Source: JB111 sp052093225 | Lineage (GTDB): Bacteria > Actinomycetota > Actinomycetes > Actinomycetales > Actinomycetaceae | Assembly (NCBI GenBank): GCA_052093225.1 | Contig: JBQDDG010000019.1 | Span: 1 to 62,831 of the forward strand | Length of the DNA: 62,831 nucleotides | Direction: 5' to 3' | Shown: one piece after another, positions 30,988-39,949 of the stretch | Numbering within the stretch: the first letter of the stretch is position 1 | Layout of the letters: each line of letters begins with the position of its first letter | Notes under the pieces: generated by a model | What the model was told of the DNA's origin: nothing | The model's input: only the letters and a program-made list of their open reading frames with translations | Database searches by the model: none | Position numbers and translations under genes: made by a program

Positions 30988-31911
30988 TCACCGCATGCGC
31001 GCCGGCAACAGTCGCTCCAGCGGGAAGTAGGGCAGGTACATCACGCCCGAGAGATTGTGGCGGAACGTGATGCCCATGATGAAGTAGATGCCCCAGTGCA
31101 TGGAGAACGCCCCGATCGCCCATAGCCGTGCGAGCCGGCGGTCGAGCAGGGCGAGCGGCGCGGCCAGCTCGAGAACGAGCGACCCGGCTGCGGACACCTT
31201 GAACAGCAGTGTCTGCGGGTACAGCTTGATGCCGAGCCCCGCGGCCTCGCTGCCAAGCAGCTCCTTGCGCAGGCCGTCGGCCGCGATCTGGCGGCGCAGC
31301 ACCTCGCCGTCCGCCCACTTCCAGCCGAGCGGGCCCGTGACCTTGGCGTAGCCGGCGAGGAAGTAGTTCACCGCGGTGACCGCCTGCATGCCGCGGACGG
31401 GCGCGGCGTAGCGCCACGACGGCGCGGGGCCGGCCACCGCCCCACGGCGCGTGCGCAGCGCGTCGAGAGAGACGGCGTCGGCGGACGGTGTCAGGCCCAG
31501 CACCACGGTGTGCAGCACGAGGTTGTTGTCGCTGTGGAAGACCATCGACCACGAGTTGCGGTAGGACAGCGACCACGTGAGGAGCGCGGCGTGCAACGGC
31601 CCGGTCACCCGGTGCCGCGCGCCGAGGGTGAAGGCGACGTCGCTGACGATCGTCGCGTACATGAGGGCGTCGGCCACGGGGGCGGGCAGCGGCCGCCTGA
31701 GCACCTTGACCGGCCCGACGGGCTGGAACAGCTCCGGGTCGGTGCGGTGGATGCGGCGGAACATTTTCACGCGCCGGCCGAGGTAGTAGGCGGTGTAGGC
31801 GCCGGTGGCCACACGGACCAGGGCCGGCCGGGCGGCCGATGTGGCGGGAAGGATGCGGTGGTCGATGGCGGACGCGAGGCGTCTGGCGCCGTCACGGATC
31901 CGGGTGAGCAT
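30988..31911 (-). CDS. HTTM (vitamin K-dependent carboxylase-like) membrane protein
   Basis: The 307-residue protein has several membrane helices and the HTTM pattern: YRNSWSMVFHSDNNLVLHTV, YAAPVRGMQAVTAVNYFLAG, GYAKVTGPLGWKWADGEVL and FSMHWGIYFIMGITFRHNL. HTTM proteins resemble the membrane part of gamma-glutamyl carboxylase; bacterial functions are mostly unknown. No equivalent of the carboxylase catalytic Lys is identifiable. It is the last gene of a five-gene operon and is separated from its partner by a 118-base gap with a 36-base tandem repeat. Confidence 0.85.
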   Translation of the reverse strand: MLTRIRDGARRLASAIDHRILPATSAARPALVRVATGAYTAYYLGRRVKMFRRIHRTDPELFQPVGPVKVLRRPLPAPVADALMYATIVSDVAFTLGARHRVTGPLHAALLTWSLSYRNSWSMVFHSDNNLVLHTVVLGLTPSADAVSLDALRTRRGAVAGPAPSWRYAAPVRGMQAVTAVNYFLAGYAKVTGPLGWKWADGEVLRRQIAADGLRKELLGSEAAGLGIKLYPQTLLFKVSAAGSLVLELAAPLALLDRRLARLWAIGAFSMHWGIYFIMGITFRHNLSGVMYLPYFPLERLLPARMR

Positions 31912-31944
31912 GCGGTACTCCAGGTGGGCTGGACGGGGCTCGGG

Positions 31945-32034
31945 GGGCGAGCCGGGACGGACGGGGCGAGACCGGTGCTGGGGCGAGCCAAGGCGGACGG
32001 GGCGAGCCCGGTGCTGGGGCGAGATCCGGTCAGG
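31945..32034. repeat. 36-bp tandem repeat x2.4
   Basis: Units 31945-31980 and 31981-32016 start GGGCGAGCC and end CCGGTGCTG, differing at a few places, followed by a partial third copy that runs into the end of the one-TM gene. It fills the only sizeable gap in the HTTM operon. Confidence 0.8.
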
Positions 32035-32575
32035 TCATGCTGCGCGGGACGGGCACATCGGCGAGGACGACGCGGCGCCTTGGCGTGCGGTTCCCGGCGA
32101 AGAAGTCGTCGAAGCGGTGGACGGAGGTGACGACCTGGATCCGCTCGAGCGTGCTTGCGAGGGCCTCCGGACTCGCGGCGACGGAGGCGGCCACCGACCG
32201 GGCCACGCTCTCGGCCCGCCCCTCGCGGACACGGCGGTTGATCTGCCGGCGCACCTGGTTGAGACCGCCGGTGCCGGCGTGCCGGAAGTGGACGACGTGC
32301 TCGCGCCTCTCGGCGTCGATGCCGAGCAGGTGGTGGACCGTGCCGTTGCGGGTCCGCCGGGCGGAGAACATCGGGTAGTAAGACAGCGGGAAGCCGTCGA
32401 CCTTCTCCTCGTCCGGCCGGTGGTTCTGGCGGATCGGGGCCGCGACGACGGCGGTCAGCGCGAGCCCCGCGAGGTACGTGAGGGTCTTGGCGCGGCCGGT
32501 CCCGGCCACGGATCCTGCTCCGACGGTCGCCTCGGCCCCGCGGTGGGCGCGCACGCCGGGGGCGGCCGGGCTCAT
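32030..32575 (-). CDS. One-TM protein paired with HTTM protein
   Basis: The 181-residue protein has an N-terminal membrane segment (about 30-48, TLTYLAGLALTAVVAAPI) and a soluble domain with GFPLSYYPMFSARRTRNGTV and HHLLGIDAERREHVVHFRHA. The YPMFS motif is common in small proteins encoded next to HTTM proteins, so the two probably form a complex. Its ATG overlaps the flavoprotein stop by four bases. No enzymatic motif is seen. Confidence 0.75.
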   Translation of the reverse strand: MSPAAPGVRAHRGAEATVGAGSVAGTGRAKTLTYLAGLALTAVVAAPIRQNHRPDEEKVDGFPLSYYPMFSARRTRNGTVHHLLGIDAERREHVVHFRHAGTGGLNQVRRQINRRVREGRAESVARSVAASVAASPEALASTLERIQVVTSVHRFDDFFAGNRTPRRRVVLADVPVPRSMT

Positions 32576-34095
32576 CGGGTCACCTCGCTGGTCATCATGT
32601 CCACTCCTTCGTGTGATCGTCCCTGCGCCGTGGTGCGCCGCAGGTGGGCGAGCGCCGCGCGGGCGGCGTGATAGCCGTTCATGCCGTGCACCCCGCCGCC
32701 GGGCGGCGTCGAGGCGGAGCACATGAACAGTCCGGGGGCGCCGAGGCCGTAGGGCCGCAGGGTCGCGCGCGGCCGCAGCAGCAGCTGGGTGCCGCCCATC
32801 GAGCCTCCGATGACGTCCCCGCCCACGAGGTTGGGGTTCCACGCGGCGAGGTCCGCCGGCGCGGACCCGACCCGGCGCAGCACCCGGTCGCGGAAGCCCG
32901 GGGCGAACCGCTCGATCTGGGCGTCGATGCGCTCGCCCACCGGGGCGCCGGAGTCCTGCGTGGCGTGGGCGTAGGCGTAGAGGACCTGGCGGCCCTCGGG
33001 CGCCCGGCCCGGGTCGATCGCGTTCTGCTGGGCCACGAGGACGAAAGGGCGCTCGGGGTCCCGCCCGCGGTGGACCTCGCGCTCGGCGGCCGCGATCTCG
33101 TCGAGGGTCCCGCCGAGGTGGACGGTGCCGGCGCGGCCCACGCGGGAATCGCGCCACGGCACGGGCCCGTCGAGGAGGTAGTCGACCTTGTGGGTCGCGG
33201 TGCCGTATCGCCAGGACCTGAGCCCCCGGGCCACGCCGGCGGGCAGCTCGTCGCCGGCGAGCTCGGCCACGGCGTGCGGCCCGAGGTCGAGCAGGACGAC
33301 GTCGGCGGGGCGCACCTGTGCCAGGTCCGTGATCTCGGCGTCGGTGACCACGCGGCCGCCGTGGGCCTCGAGCTCGGCGACGAGGGCGGCGGAGATCGCG
33401 CGCGACCCGCCGCGGGCCACCGGCCACCCGGTGGCGTGGGCGGCGGCCCCGAAGAGCACGCCGAACGCGGAGGTCAGCGGGTGGGACAGCGGGAGCACGG
33501 AGTGCGCCGAGGTCCCGGCGAACAGCGCCCGGGCCCGCTCCTCGCGGAAGAGGGTCCTCGCCACAGCGGTGGCCGGGAGCGCGCCGCGCAGCCCGAGGCG
33601 GGCGAGGGCGAACGGGTGGTCGGGCACCCGGAGCATGGGCCCGAGGAAGGCCGCCGTCGTCCGCTCCCAGGCCTCGACGACGGGCTCGTACAGGCGCTGC
33701 CAGTTGGCGCCGTCGCGGCCGAGGTCCGCGGCCGTGTATCTCAGCGAGCGGTACTGGACGGCGGCCGGCCCGTCGTCGAGCGGGTGCGCGACGGGGACGT
33801 CGGGCTGGACCCACTCCAGGCCGTGGCGGCCGAGGTCGAGGGTGGAGAGGAACGGGCTCGCGATGCCGAAGGGGTGGACGGCGGAGCCGAGGTCGACGGT
33901 CGTGCCCTCGCCAAGGACCGGGCCCGAGCGGGTCGCGCCGCCCGGTTCCGGGGCGGCCTCGTAGACGGTGACGTCGACGCCGGACCGGGCGAGCGCGACG
34001 GCGGCGGCCAGCCCGTTGGGACCGGAGCCGACGACGGCGGCCGTCCGGCCGGCGACCGACGGGTCGTGGCCGACCGCGAAGGGCGAGCGACTCAT
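32572..34095 (-). CDS. FAD-dependent oxidoreductase (PYROXD2/CrtI-like)
   Basis: The 507-residue flavoprotein has the dinucleotide fold near the start (AAVVGSGPNGLAAAVALARS, then VYEAAPEPGGATRS) and the C-terminal FAD signature LFMCSASTPPGGGVHGMNGY. This resembles phytoene desaturase/retinol saturase-type enzymes and human PYROXD2, which act on isoprenoid or quinone-like lipids. No carotenoid synthesis genes are near, so carotenoid desaturation is not supported. Its ATG overlaps the ABC gene stop by four bases. Its place beside an HTTM protein suggests a redox cofactor or lipid modification role. Confidence 0.88.
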   Translation of the reverse strand: MSRSPFAVGHDPSVAGRTAAVVGSGPNGLAAAVALARSGVDVTVYEAAPEPGGATRSGPVLGEGTTVDLGSAVHPFGIASPFLSTLDLGRHGLEWVQPDVPVAHPLDDGPAAVQYRSLRYTAADLGRDGANWQRLYEPVVEAWERTTAAFLGPMLRVPDHPFALARLGLRGALPATAVARTLFREERARALFAGTSAHSVLPLSHPLTSAFGVLFGAAAHATGWPVARGGSRAISAALVAELEAHGGRVVTDAEITDLAQVRPADVVLLDLGPHAVAELAGDELPAGVARGLRSWRYGTATHKVDYLLDGPVPWRDSRVGRAGTVHLGGTLDEIAAAEREVHRGRDPERPFVLVAQQNAIDPGRAPEGRQVLYAYAHATQDSGAPVGERIDAQIERFAPGFRDRVLRRVGSAPADLAAWNPNLVGGDVIGGSMGGTQLLLRPRATLRPYGLGAPGLFMCSASTPPGGGVHGMNGYHAARAALAHLRRTTAQGRSHEGVDMMTSEVTR

Positions 34096-35930
34096 GCCGG
34101 CACCGCCTCGGCGAGCATCGCGGCGTCCCGCTCGGAGGAGAGGAGCTCGGCCGGCGTGGCCACGCGGACGAGACGGCCGTCGTCGAGGCACCACACGACG
34201 TCGGAGGAGGACATGAGCTCGTGCCGGTGGGTGACCACCAGCGCGGTGCCGTGGTGGTCGGCGAGGACCCGGTCGACCACCTTGGAGTTCTCCGGGTCGA
34301 GGTGGGCCTCCGCCTCGTCGAGGACGAGCAGTGCCGGGCGGCCCAGCGCCGCGCGGGCGATGGAGATGCGCGCCTGCTGGCCGGCGGAGAGCTGGCCCCC
34401 GCCGGGGCCGACGTCGGTGTCCCAGCCGTCGGGCAGGGAGTCGACGAGCTCGTCGAGCGCGCACAGCCGGCTGACACGGGCGAGCTCCTCGGCGTCGACC
34501 TTGGGGATGCGGTAGGTGACGTTGCGGCGGACGCTGCCCGAGAGCAGCGGCATGCTCGGCGAGGAGATGCCGATCGAGCGGCGCACGGACCGCAGCGACC
34601 GGGCGGCCACGTCCTGGCCGTCGATGCGCACCGTGCCGGAGTCGGGGTCCACGAGGCGCGCGATGACGGAGGTGAGCGTGGACTTGCCCGCACCGTTGGG
34701 GCCGACGACGGCGACCCGCGTGCCCGGCTCGGCGCTCACCGTGACGTCCTGCAGGGCCGTGCCGAGCGTGACGCCGTCGACCTCCACTCGGCCGCGCTCC
34801 ACCTCGATGTCCGGCGCACCGCGCAGGACGGGGAGCGGCGGGATGTCGAGGAAGCGGCGCACGGCGGCGCGGGCGACCCGGGCGCGGGAGGCGTACTCGG
34901 CCACCCGACCGAGGTCGCGGAGGTAGCCTGCGAGCATGCCGGCCACGGAGACGCCGGCGACGATCGTGCCGGGCGAGGCGCGGCCGGCCGTGACCTCGAT
35001 ACCGCCCACGATCAGCGCGGCGGCGGAGGCGGCGACGGCGGTGCCCTCGGCGATGGCGCGCGCGGCGCCCGAGGCGCGGGCCTGGTCGACCATCGCGGCC
35101 GCGACCTTGTCGCTGTGCCGACCGACGCGCTTGCTCTCGCGCCGCTCCTGGCCGGCGGCCTGGAGGACGGCCACCTGAGTGAGCCGCTCGGTGACCTCGC
35201 CCGTCAGACGGGAGCGACGGCGCCGGGAGACCTTCGCGGTACGCATCATCCACGGCGTGATGGCGAGGGTGAGCAGGCCGCCGACGAGCAGGACCGCCCC
35301 GACGGCGAGGCCGAGCGTGAGGTTCATCCAGGCGACGGCGCCGATCGCGAGGGTGATGGCGACGCCGGCGACGGTGAGTCGGGCGAGGCCGCGACTGACC
35401 CACAGCCGCAGTGCGGACAGGTCGCCGACGAACTTCATCAGCATGTCGCCTCGGCCGCGCCGGCCGAGCTCGCGGGCAGGGACCCGGGTGAGGTGGCGGA
35501 AGAGGACCGCGCGGACCTCGGTGACGTAGTGCTGGCCGAGCTTCTCGGACTCGGTGCGCTCGGCGCCGCGCATCCAGGCGCTGACGAGCACGCACACGGC
35601 GAGGCCGAGCACGAGCGTGCCGAGTCCCATGGCGCCGGCGGCGGGCTGACCGCCCTGGCCGCCGGTGGCGCTGCCGAGCAGGGTGTCGAAGCCGCGCTGG
35701 GTGAGCATCGCGACGCCGACGGCGGCGAGCGCCTGACCGACGCCGATGCCGATGAGCAGGGCGAAGCGGAGGCGGCGGCCGCGGCCGATCGCGCGCGGGA
35801 CGGCGGGGGCGGGGGCCGGCTGCGGGGTGCCCGGCGCGGCGCCCGAGGGCGGGAGGTCGTCGTGCTCGGCCGGGGTCGGCGCCGAGTGCGGCGTGGGAGC
35901 CGCGTGGGGCATGGGGACCGACGTGGCCAT
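34092..35930 (-). CDS. ABC exporter, fused membrane and ATPase domains
   Basis: The 612-residue protein has a Pro/Ala-rich first 45 residues, six membrane helices (about 55-345) and an ATPase domain with Walker A VAVVGPNGAGKSTL, signature QLSAGQQARISIARA (LSAGQ for LSGGQ) and Walker B ALLVLDEAEAHLDPEN. It is a type IV half-exporter that would act as homodimer. The cargo is unknown; operon partners suggest a lipid or small redox metabolite. It starts 2 bases past the P-loop gene stop. Confidence 0.9.
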   Translation of the reverse strand: MATSVPMPHAAPTPHSAPTPAEHDDLPPSGAAPGTPQPAPAPAVPRAIGRGRRLRFALLIGIGVGQALAAVGVAMLTQRGFDTLLGSATGGQGGQPAAGAMGLGTLVLGLAVCVLVSAWMRGAERTESEKLGQHYVTEVRAVLFRHLTRVPARELGRRGRGDMLMKFVGDLSALRLWVSRGLARLTVAGVAITLAIGAVAWMNLTLGLAVGAVLLVGGLLTLAITPWMMRTAKVSRRRRSRLTGEVTERLTQVAVLQAAGQERRESKRVGRHSDKVAAAMVDQARASGAARAIAEGTAVAASAAALIVGGIEVTAGRASPGTIVAGVSVAGMLAGYLRDLGRVAEYASRARVARAAVRRFLDIPPLPVLRGAPDIEVERGRVEVDGVTLGTALQDVTVSAEPGTRVAVVGPNGAGKSTLTSVIARLVDPDSGTVRIDGQDVAARSLRSVRRSIGISSPSMPLLSGSVRRNVTYRIPKVDAEELARVSRLCALDELVDSLPDGWDTDVGPGGGQLSAGQQARISIARAALGRPALLVLDEAEAHLDPENSKVVDRVLADHHGTALVVTHRHELMSSSDVVWCLDDGRLVRVATPAELLSSERDAAMLAEAVPA

Positions 35931-35932
35931 GG

Positions 35933-37072
35933 TCAGACCGCCTTCGCGTCCTCGGACATCGCCACGAGGCCGGGGACCGCCCGGGTGCGGGCGGCGAGGG
36001 CCGCGTCGCGCAGCGGGAGCGCGTGCTCCGCCTCCTCCAGCTTGATCGTGTCGACGACGTGCATGTCCGCTCCGGTGCCCTCGAGCTCGCGGACTGCGAG
36101 CGGCGAGGCCGTGAGCAGCCCGCTGACCGCGAGGAGCGGCAGGCCGGCGTCGTCGAGCCACCTGACCCCGGCGACGGCGCCGAGGGCGTCGCGGGCGGCG
36201 AAGACGATGCCGTCGACCCGGTCGCGGAAGAGGTCGTCCGTGATGAGGGCGGCGGTCTCCTCGTGGTAGAGCCCGTCGGCGACCTCGAGGACGTTGACGT
36301 CCGTGGCGTCGGCGGCGAGCTGGGTGGTGAGCCGGTGGAAGACCTCACGCACCGCGGCGGCGTCGAGCCCGAACGTCGAGGGGGCGCCGGCCGCGGTGAA
36401 GTCGTAGACGACGTCGGCGCCGGAGTCGGTGAAGAGCCAGACGTCGCCGCCCGCCCCGGTCCCGGTGACCTTGGCGGCGCCGACGCGCAGACCGGCGGCG
36501 CGCAGCCCGCGCACGAGCTCGGCGGCGGTGGTCGTCTTGCCGGCGTTCATCGAGGAGCCGACGACGGCGATCGTGGGCGCCCGGTGCGAGCTGATGGGGA
36601 CCGCCGGGTCGATGGCCGCGTCACGGAGGTTGAGGCGGCGCCCCTCGGCGTCGGCGAGCAGGCCGAGCGGCTCGATCGCCGTGGCGGTGCTCATCGCGGA
36701 GTGGGCGGCCGTCACCCGGGAGGCGATCCCGCCGGCGGCCGCCATGTGGCAGGGGCCGAGGTCCGCGGGGATCTCGGCGAGGAACTGGTCCGGTGCGTAG
36801 CGGCTGCCGTAGCAGAGCCCGACGAGGTCACCGGCGTAGAGGGTGGCGCGCCGGCCGGACTGCAGCTCGATGCGCCTGTGCTGACCGACCGAGGTGACCC
36901 GGGCGAGGACGACGTCCCCGACCTCGGGGACCGTCGTGGGGTCGGAGAGCAGGGTCGCGCCACGGCCGAGGTCGATCCGGCGGGTGGTGTACGCCCACTT
37001 GGCCGCGGCGACCAGCTCACGCGCGGAGAGGTCGGTCGCGGTCTCTGCCAGGGGAAGGGCGGCAGTCGTCAT
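35933..37072 (-). CDS. P-loop NTPase of unknown function, first gene of HTTM operon
   Basis: The 379-residue protein has a novel-looking N-terminal half (1-175) with VPEVGDVVLARVTSVGQHRR and FLAEIPADLGPCHMAAAGGI, then a P-loop at about 183-197 (VVGSSMNAGKTTTAAELV), DSGADVVYDFTAAG and LEVADGLYHEETAAL. The GxxxNAGKTT form resembles SIMIBI-class NTPases such as MobB or dethiobiotin synthase, but no family can be named with confidence. The start at 37072 follows GGAGGAGACCTC at good distance; an upstream ATG has none. Confidence 0.75.
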   Translation of the reverse strand: MTTAALPLAETATDLSARELVAAAKWAYTTRRIDLGRGATLLSDPTTVPEVGDVVLARVTSVGQHRRIELQSGRRATLYAGDLVGLCYGSRYAPDQFLAEIPADLGPCHMAAAGGIASRVTAAHSAMSTATAIEPLGLLADAEGRRLNLRDAAIDPAVPISSHRAPTIAVVGSSMNAGKTTTAAELVRGLRAAGLRVGAAKVTGTGAGGDVWLFTDSGADVVYDFTAAGAPSTFGLDAAAVREVFHRLTTQLAADATDVNVLEVADGLYHEETAALITDDLFRDRVDGIVFAARDALGAVAGVRWLDDAGLPLLAVSGLLTASPLAVRELEGTGADMHVVDTIKLEEAEHALPLRDAALAARTRAVPGLVAMSEDAKAV

Positions 37073-37178
37073 GAGGTCTCCTCCGTTCGGCGGTGCGGTC
37101 TGCACCGGACGAGGACGACGCTAGGAACGTCACGTGAGGAGACGCCGTCACCGAGATGAGACGACGCTCAGAAGCTGC

Positions 37179-37196
37179 CCCGGGGGCTAGGCCCCG
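37179..37196. terminator. Hairpin at the end of the ybdK-like gene
   Basis: CCGGGG pairs with CCCCGG across a short loop overlapping the stop codon at 37187-37189. It lies between the minus-strand ybdK-like gene and the HTTM operon promoter region. Candidate terminator. Confidence 0.4.
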
Positions 37197-38338
37197 GTCC
37201 GGAGAGCGGGCTCGACCGCCGGCCCGGGCTCGGCGTTCGTCGTCCGCACGACGTACCGCATGACCTCGCTCATGCTCCCGGTGCGCCCCAGCACCTCGCG
37301 CTGGCGCTCGGACCCGGTCCCGGCCGTGCGCAGGCGGGCCAGTCCTTCCTCGACGCGCTCGACGTCGCCGGCCTCGGCGAGCGCCGGCCGCAGCTCGTCG
37401 AGGACCTCGCCGAGCACGTCCCACGCCGGGACCGGCCGGGCGGTCGCGGGGTGGAGGAGGTCGCCCGCCATGCCCCACCGGGCCGCCTGCCAGTGCCCGA
37501 GCCGGAGCACCGCGGCGGGCACCGGCGGTGCGGCGTCGCCGGCCGCCCACCGCCGCGCCGCGGTCTCCACCATGGCGCGGGCGAGGGCCGCGAGCAGGAC
37601 GGCGTCCTCGACCTCGAGGCAGATGTCCGCGACGCGGAGCTCGACGGTGGGGTGACCGTTCGCAAGGCGGGCGTCGAAGTAGATCATCCCGCGGTCCTTG
37701 AGGACCCCGGTGTCGAGCATGGCGGCGATGCGCTCCTCGTAGGCCGCGGCCGAGCCGAAGATCTCCGTGGGGCCCGACGACGGCCAGCGGTGCTGCACCT
37801 GGGAGCGGAAGCTCGCGTAGGTGGTGTCGAGGCCCTCCAGGTAGGGGGAGTTCGCGCTGAGGGCGAGGAGCAGCGGGAGCCAGACGCGGACCCGGTCGAG
37901 CACGCCGACGGCCTCCTCGTCCCCATCGACCGCGACGTGGACGTGCATCCCGCAGGTGAGGTTCTCGGTGGCGATCGGGCCGAAGTGCTCGACGAGGTCC
38001 CGGTAGCGCGGGCTCTGCGTGGTCACGGGCACCACCGGGGTCGGGGAGACCGCGATCGCCGCGAGGCGGGCGCCGACCTCCTTGGCCGCGCGGTCCGCGG
38101 TGCGGCGCAGCGCGTGGAGCTCGGCCTCGATGGGCGCGAGGTCGGCCTCGGGGTGGGTGCGGCTCTCGACCTGCTGCTGCTGGAGCTCGCTCTCGAGCAG
38201 CTCGCCGGTGCCGCCCGCGCCGCCGGCGTCGGGCCGCCTCGCCTCCGCGCGCGCCAGCGCCTCGGCGGCCACCGGGAGCGGCCGCCCCGTCTCGCCCTCG
38301 ACGAGCAGGAGCTCTTCCTCGACACCAACGGTTCTCAT
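37187..38338 (-). CDS. YbdK-type carboxylate-amine ligase (GCS2 family)
   Basis: The 383-residue protein starts MRTVGVEEELLLVEGETGRP, the GVEEE block of glutamate-cysteine ligase family 2. ENLTCGMHVHVAV and GMIYFDARLANGHPTVELRV carry the conserved metal and substrate residues. YbdK proteins show weak glutamate-cysteine ligase activity; the physiological amide made in Actinobacteria, which use mycothiol, is unclear. An upstream in-frame extension runs into intergenic repeats and is not used. Single gene. Confidence 0.88.
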   Translation of the reverse strand: MRTVGVEEELLLVEGETGRPLPVAAEALARAEARRPDAGGAGGTGELLESELQQQQVESRTHPEADLAPIEAELHALRRTADRAAKEVGARLAAIAVSPTPVVPVTTQSPRYRDLVEHFGPIATENLTCGMHVHVAVDGDEEAVGVLDRVRVWLPLLLALSANSPYLEGLDTTYASFRSQVQHRWPSSGPTEIFGSAAAYEERIAAMLDTGVLKDRGMIYFDARLANGHPTVELRVADICLEVEDAVLLAALARAMVETAARRWAAGDAAPPVPAAVLRLGHWQAARWGMAGDLLHPATARPVPAWDVLGEVLDELRPALAEAGDVERVEEGLARLRTAGTGSERQREVLGRTGSMSEVMRYVVRTTNAEPGPAVEPALRTGA

Positions 38339-38395
38339 CCCGTCAGCGTGGCACTGTGCCCCCGCCCCCGCTTGGTCGGCCCCCGCCCCACCTTC

Positions 38396-38455
38396 CGCCG
38401 AGATTGCGGTCGGGGCTCGTCGAGATTGCGGTGGGGGCCCACCGAGACTGCGGTT
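38396..38455. repeat. GAGATTGCGGT repeat, second locus (3 copies)
   Basis: Three direct copies of CG(C/T)CGAGATTGCGGT-like units (38396-38410, 38417-38432, 38440-38455) with 21-23 base period. The same motif forms the inverted repeat at 13966-14030. Here it lies between divergent genes, so it is not acting as a terminator. Confidence 0.8.
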
Positions 38456-38527
38456 CGGAGCCCGGTCGGCGCCCCGTGGGACGAGCACGAGTCCGGGCGG
38501 CGGCGCACTTCGTTACTGTCGACGACC

Positions 38528-39115
38528 ATGGACGACGACCCGCTCGACGACGCCGCGGACGAGCCCGCCGAGCCCGCCGAGCCCGCCGAGCCCGCCGAGC
38601 CCGCCGAGCCCGCCGAGCCCGACGAGCGATCGCCGGGCACGCGGACCATCGGGGGCTTCACCGGTGCCGACCGGGCGTGGACGTGCGCCATCTTCGGCGG
38701 CGCCGGGGCGGTCGTGGGCGCGCTCGTTCCCGTCCTCGCGGGCTGGGCGTCCCGCCTGCCGTGGATGCCGTTCCAGGGGCCGCTCGAGCTGCTCGGCTCG
38801 TTCGACCAGCCGTGGCTCGTCTGGGGTCGCCCGCTGCTCGGCCTCGTCGTCGGCGTGGTGGTCGCGCTGCTCGTCGTCGCGGCCTCACCGGTCCTCCGCG
38901 TCGGCCCGAGGGAGATCGAGGTGCTGCGCGGCGGCGACGTCGACCGCGTGATCGATCGCGACACCGTCGACGCCGTCTACCGCAAGGGCTCGCACCTCGT
39001 CGTCGAGACCGCCCAGGGCCGGGCGCTCTTCGACGCCGAGCTCGAGGGCGACAAGGACCACCACCGCGCGGTGCTGGTCGAGGCGGGCTACCCGTGGGAG
39101 GGCAGGCGCGACTGA
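38528..39115 (+). CDS. YqeB-like two-TM protein with EPA repeats
   Basis: The 195-residue protein starts with an acidic N-terminus made of PAE tripeptide repeats (residues 12-31, from a 9-base DNA repeat GCCGAGCCC). Then come two membrane segments (about 54-75 and 98-120) and a C-terminal cytoplasmic domain (RVGPREIEVLRGGDVDRVI, AVYRKGSHLVVETAQGRALF) that resembles the PH-like part of Bacillus YqeB. Function unknown. Repeat copy number could vary without frameshift. Confidence 0.75.
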   Translation: MDDDPLDDAADEPAEPAEPAEPAEPAEPAEPDERSPGTRTIGGFTGADRAWTCAIFGGAGAVVGALVPVLAGWASRLPWMPFQGPLELLGSFDQPWLVWGRPLLGLVVGVVVALLVVAASPVLRVGPREIEVLRGGDVDRVIDRDTVDAVYRKGSHLVVETAQGRALFDAELEGDKDHHRAVLVEAGYPWEGRRD

Positions 39116-39123
39116 CCGGTCCG

Positions 39124-39465
39124 TCAGCCGAGGACCCGCGCGAGGACGCGGGCGTGGTTGTTCTCGGTGTCCTTCGCGGCGTACACGAGCGTCACCGTGC
39201 CGTGCTCGTCGACCAGCTCCTCGAGGTGCGCAAGCGCGTCCGTGCCGTCGAGCTCGGACTCGTAGCGCCCGGCGAACTCGTCGAACTTCTTCGGGTCGTG
39301 GTCGAACCACTTGCGCAGGTCCGTCGAGGGCGCCACGTCCTTCAGCCACTCGTCGACCCGCGCGTCCTCCTTCTTCACCCCGCGGGGCCACACCCGGTCG
39401 ACGAGGACCCGGTACCCGTCGGACTTCTTCGCGTCGTCGTAGACACGCTTGATCTCGACACCCAT
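39124..39465 (-). CDS. DUF488 family protein
   Basis: The 113-residue protein has the DUF488 pattern: KRVYDDAKKSDGYRVLVDRV, WPRGVKKEDARVDEWLKDVA, LRKWFDHDPKKFDEFAGRY and VTLVYAAKDTENNHARVL. It is a small soluble protein with conserved acidic and basic residues; its biochemical role is not established. The ATG at 39465 lies after GAGGAATG. It converges on the YqeB-like gene with 8 bases between stops. Confidence 0.92.
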   Translation of the reverse strand: MGVEIKRVYDDAKKSDGYRVLVDRVWPRGVKKEDARVDEWLKDVAPSTDLRKWFDHDPKKFDEFAGRYESELDGTDALAHLEELVDEHGTVTLVYAAKDTENNHARVLARVLG

Positions 39466-39949
39466 GCATTCCTCCTCGAACCGCGCCCGGACCGTTCGTC
39501 ATCCCGGCGCCGAGAGGACGAACGTACATCGAGGACACGAAGCACGCGCCGAAAGTACCGACGGCGGGTGTCCGCTCGGCACGCGCTTCGTCACCTCGAC
39601 GACCGGGTGCTCGACGGCTCCGCCCGAACGACGACCGGCCGTCCCTCCCCACCTCTGTGTCCCCGTCCGCACAGCGGACCCCGTCCCCATCGTCACGTCA
39701 CCGCGTCATATCCTGGTCCCGTCCCGACGCGAGCCCCCGAGCGCGGCGGGCACGCCCCCCACCGACATGCGCGGGGCACGAGTGCGGCCCACACATCAAT
39801 ACAATTGCATGGATTCGGGAATGAACCCCGGACCGTCGGGGTTGCACCAGAAGAGAACCTGACGCGTCGGGTCGGCGGACGGCCGCCCCGGCAACGAGCT
39901 CGGCCGGCACCAACCAGGCGCCGGCTGCGACATCCGAAAGAGGGATCCC
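39466..39949. other. 484-base non-coding spacer before catalase
   Basis: No gene is supported; frames here are Arg/Pro/Ala-rich or too short. A locally AT-rich stretch at 39791-39830 (TACAAT at 39800-39805 as a possible -10, with a CAATTG palindrome) is the best candidate for the catalase promoter, leaving a 5' leader of roughly 135 bases. Confidence 0.6.

Noticed and set aside
31945..32034. Tandem repeats considered as a CRISPR array
   Set aside because: Units are directly adjacent with no unique spacers, only 2.4 copies, and no cas genes nearby.
32572..34095. Carotenoid biosynthesis locus based on the CrtI-like flavoprotein
   Set aside because: No phytoene synthase, GGPP synthase or cyclase genes are in the window; the protein is closer in layout to PYROXD2-type enzymes.
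39791..39830. Fur or PerR box upstream of catalase
   Set aside because: The AT-rich segment has a small CAATTG palindrome but no convincing 19-base inverted repeat.
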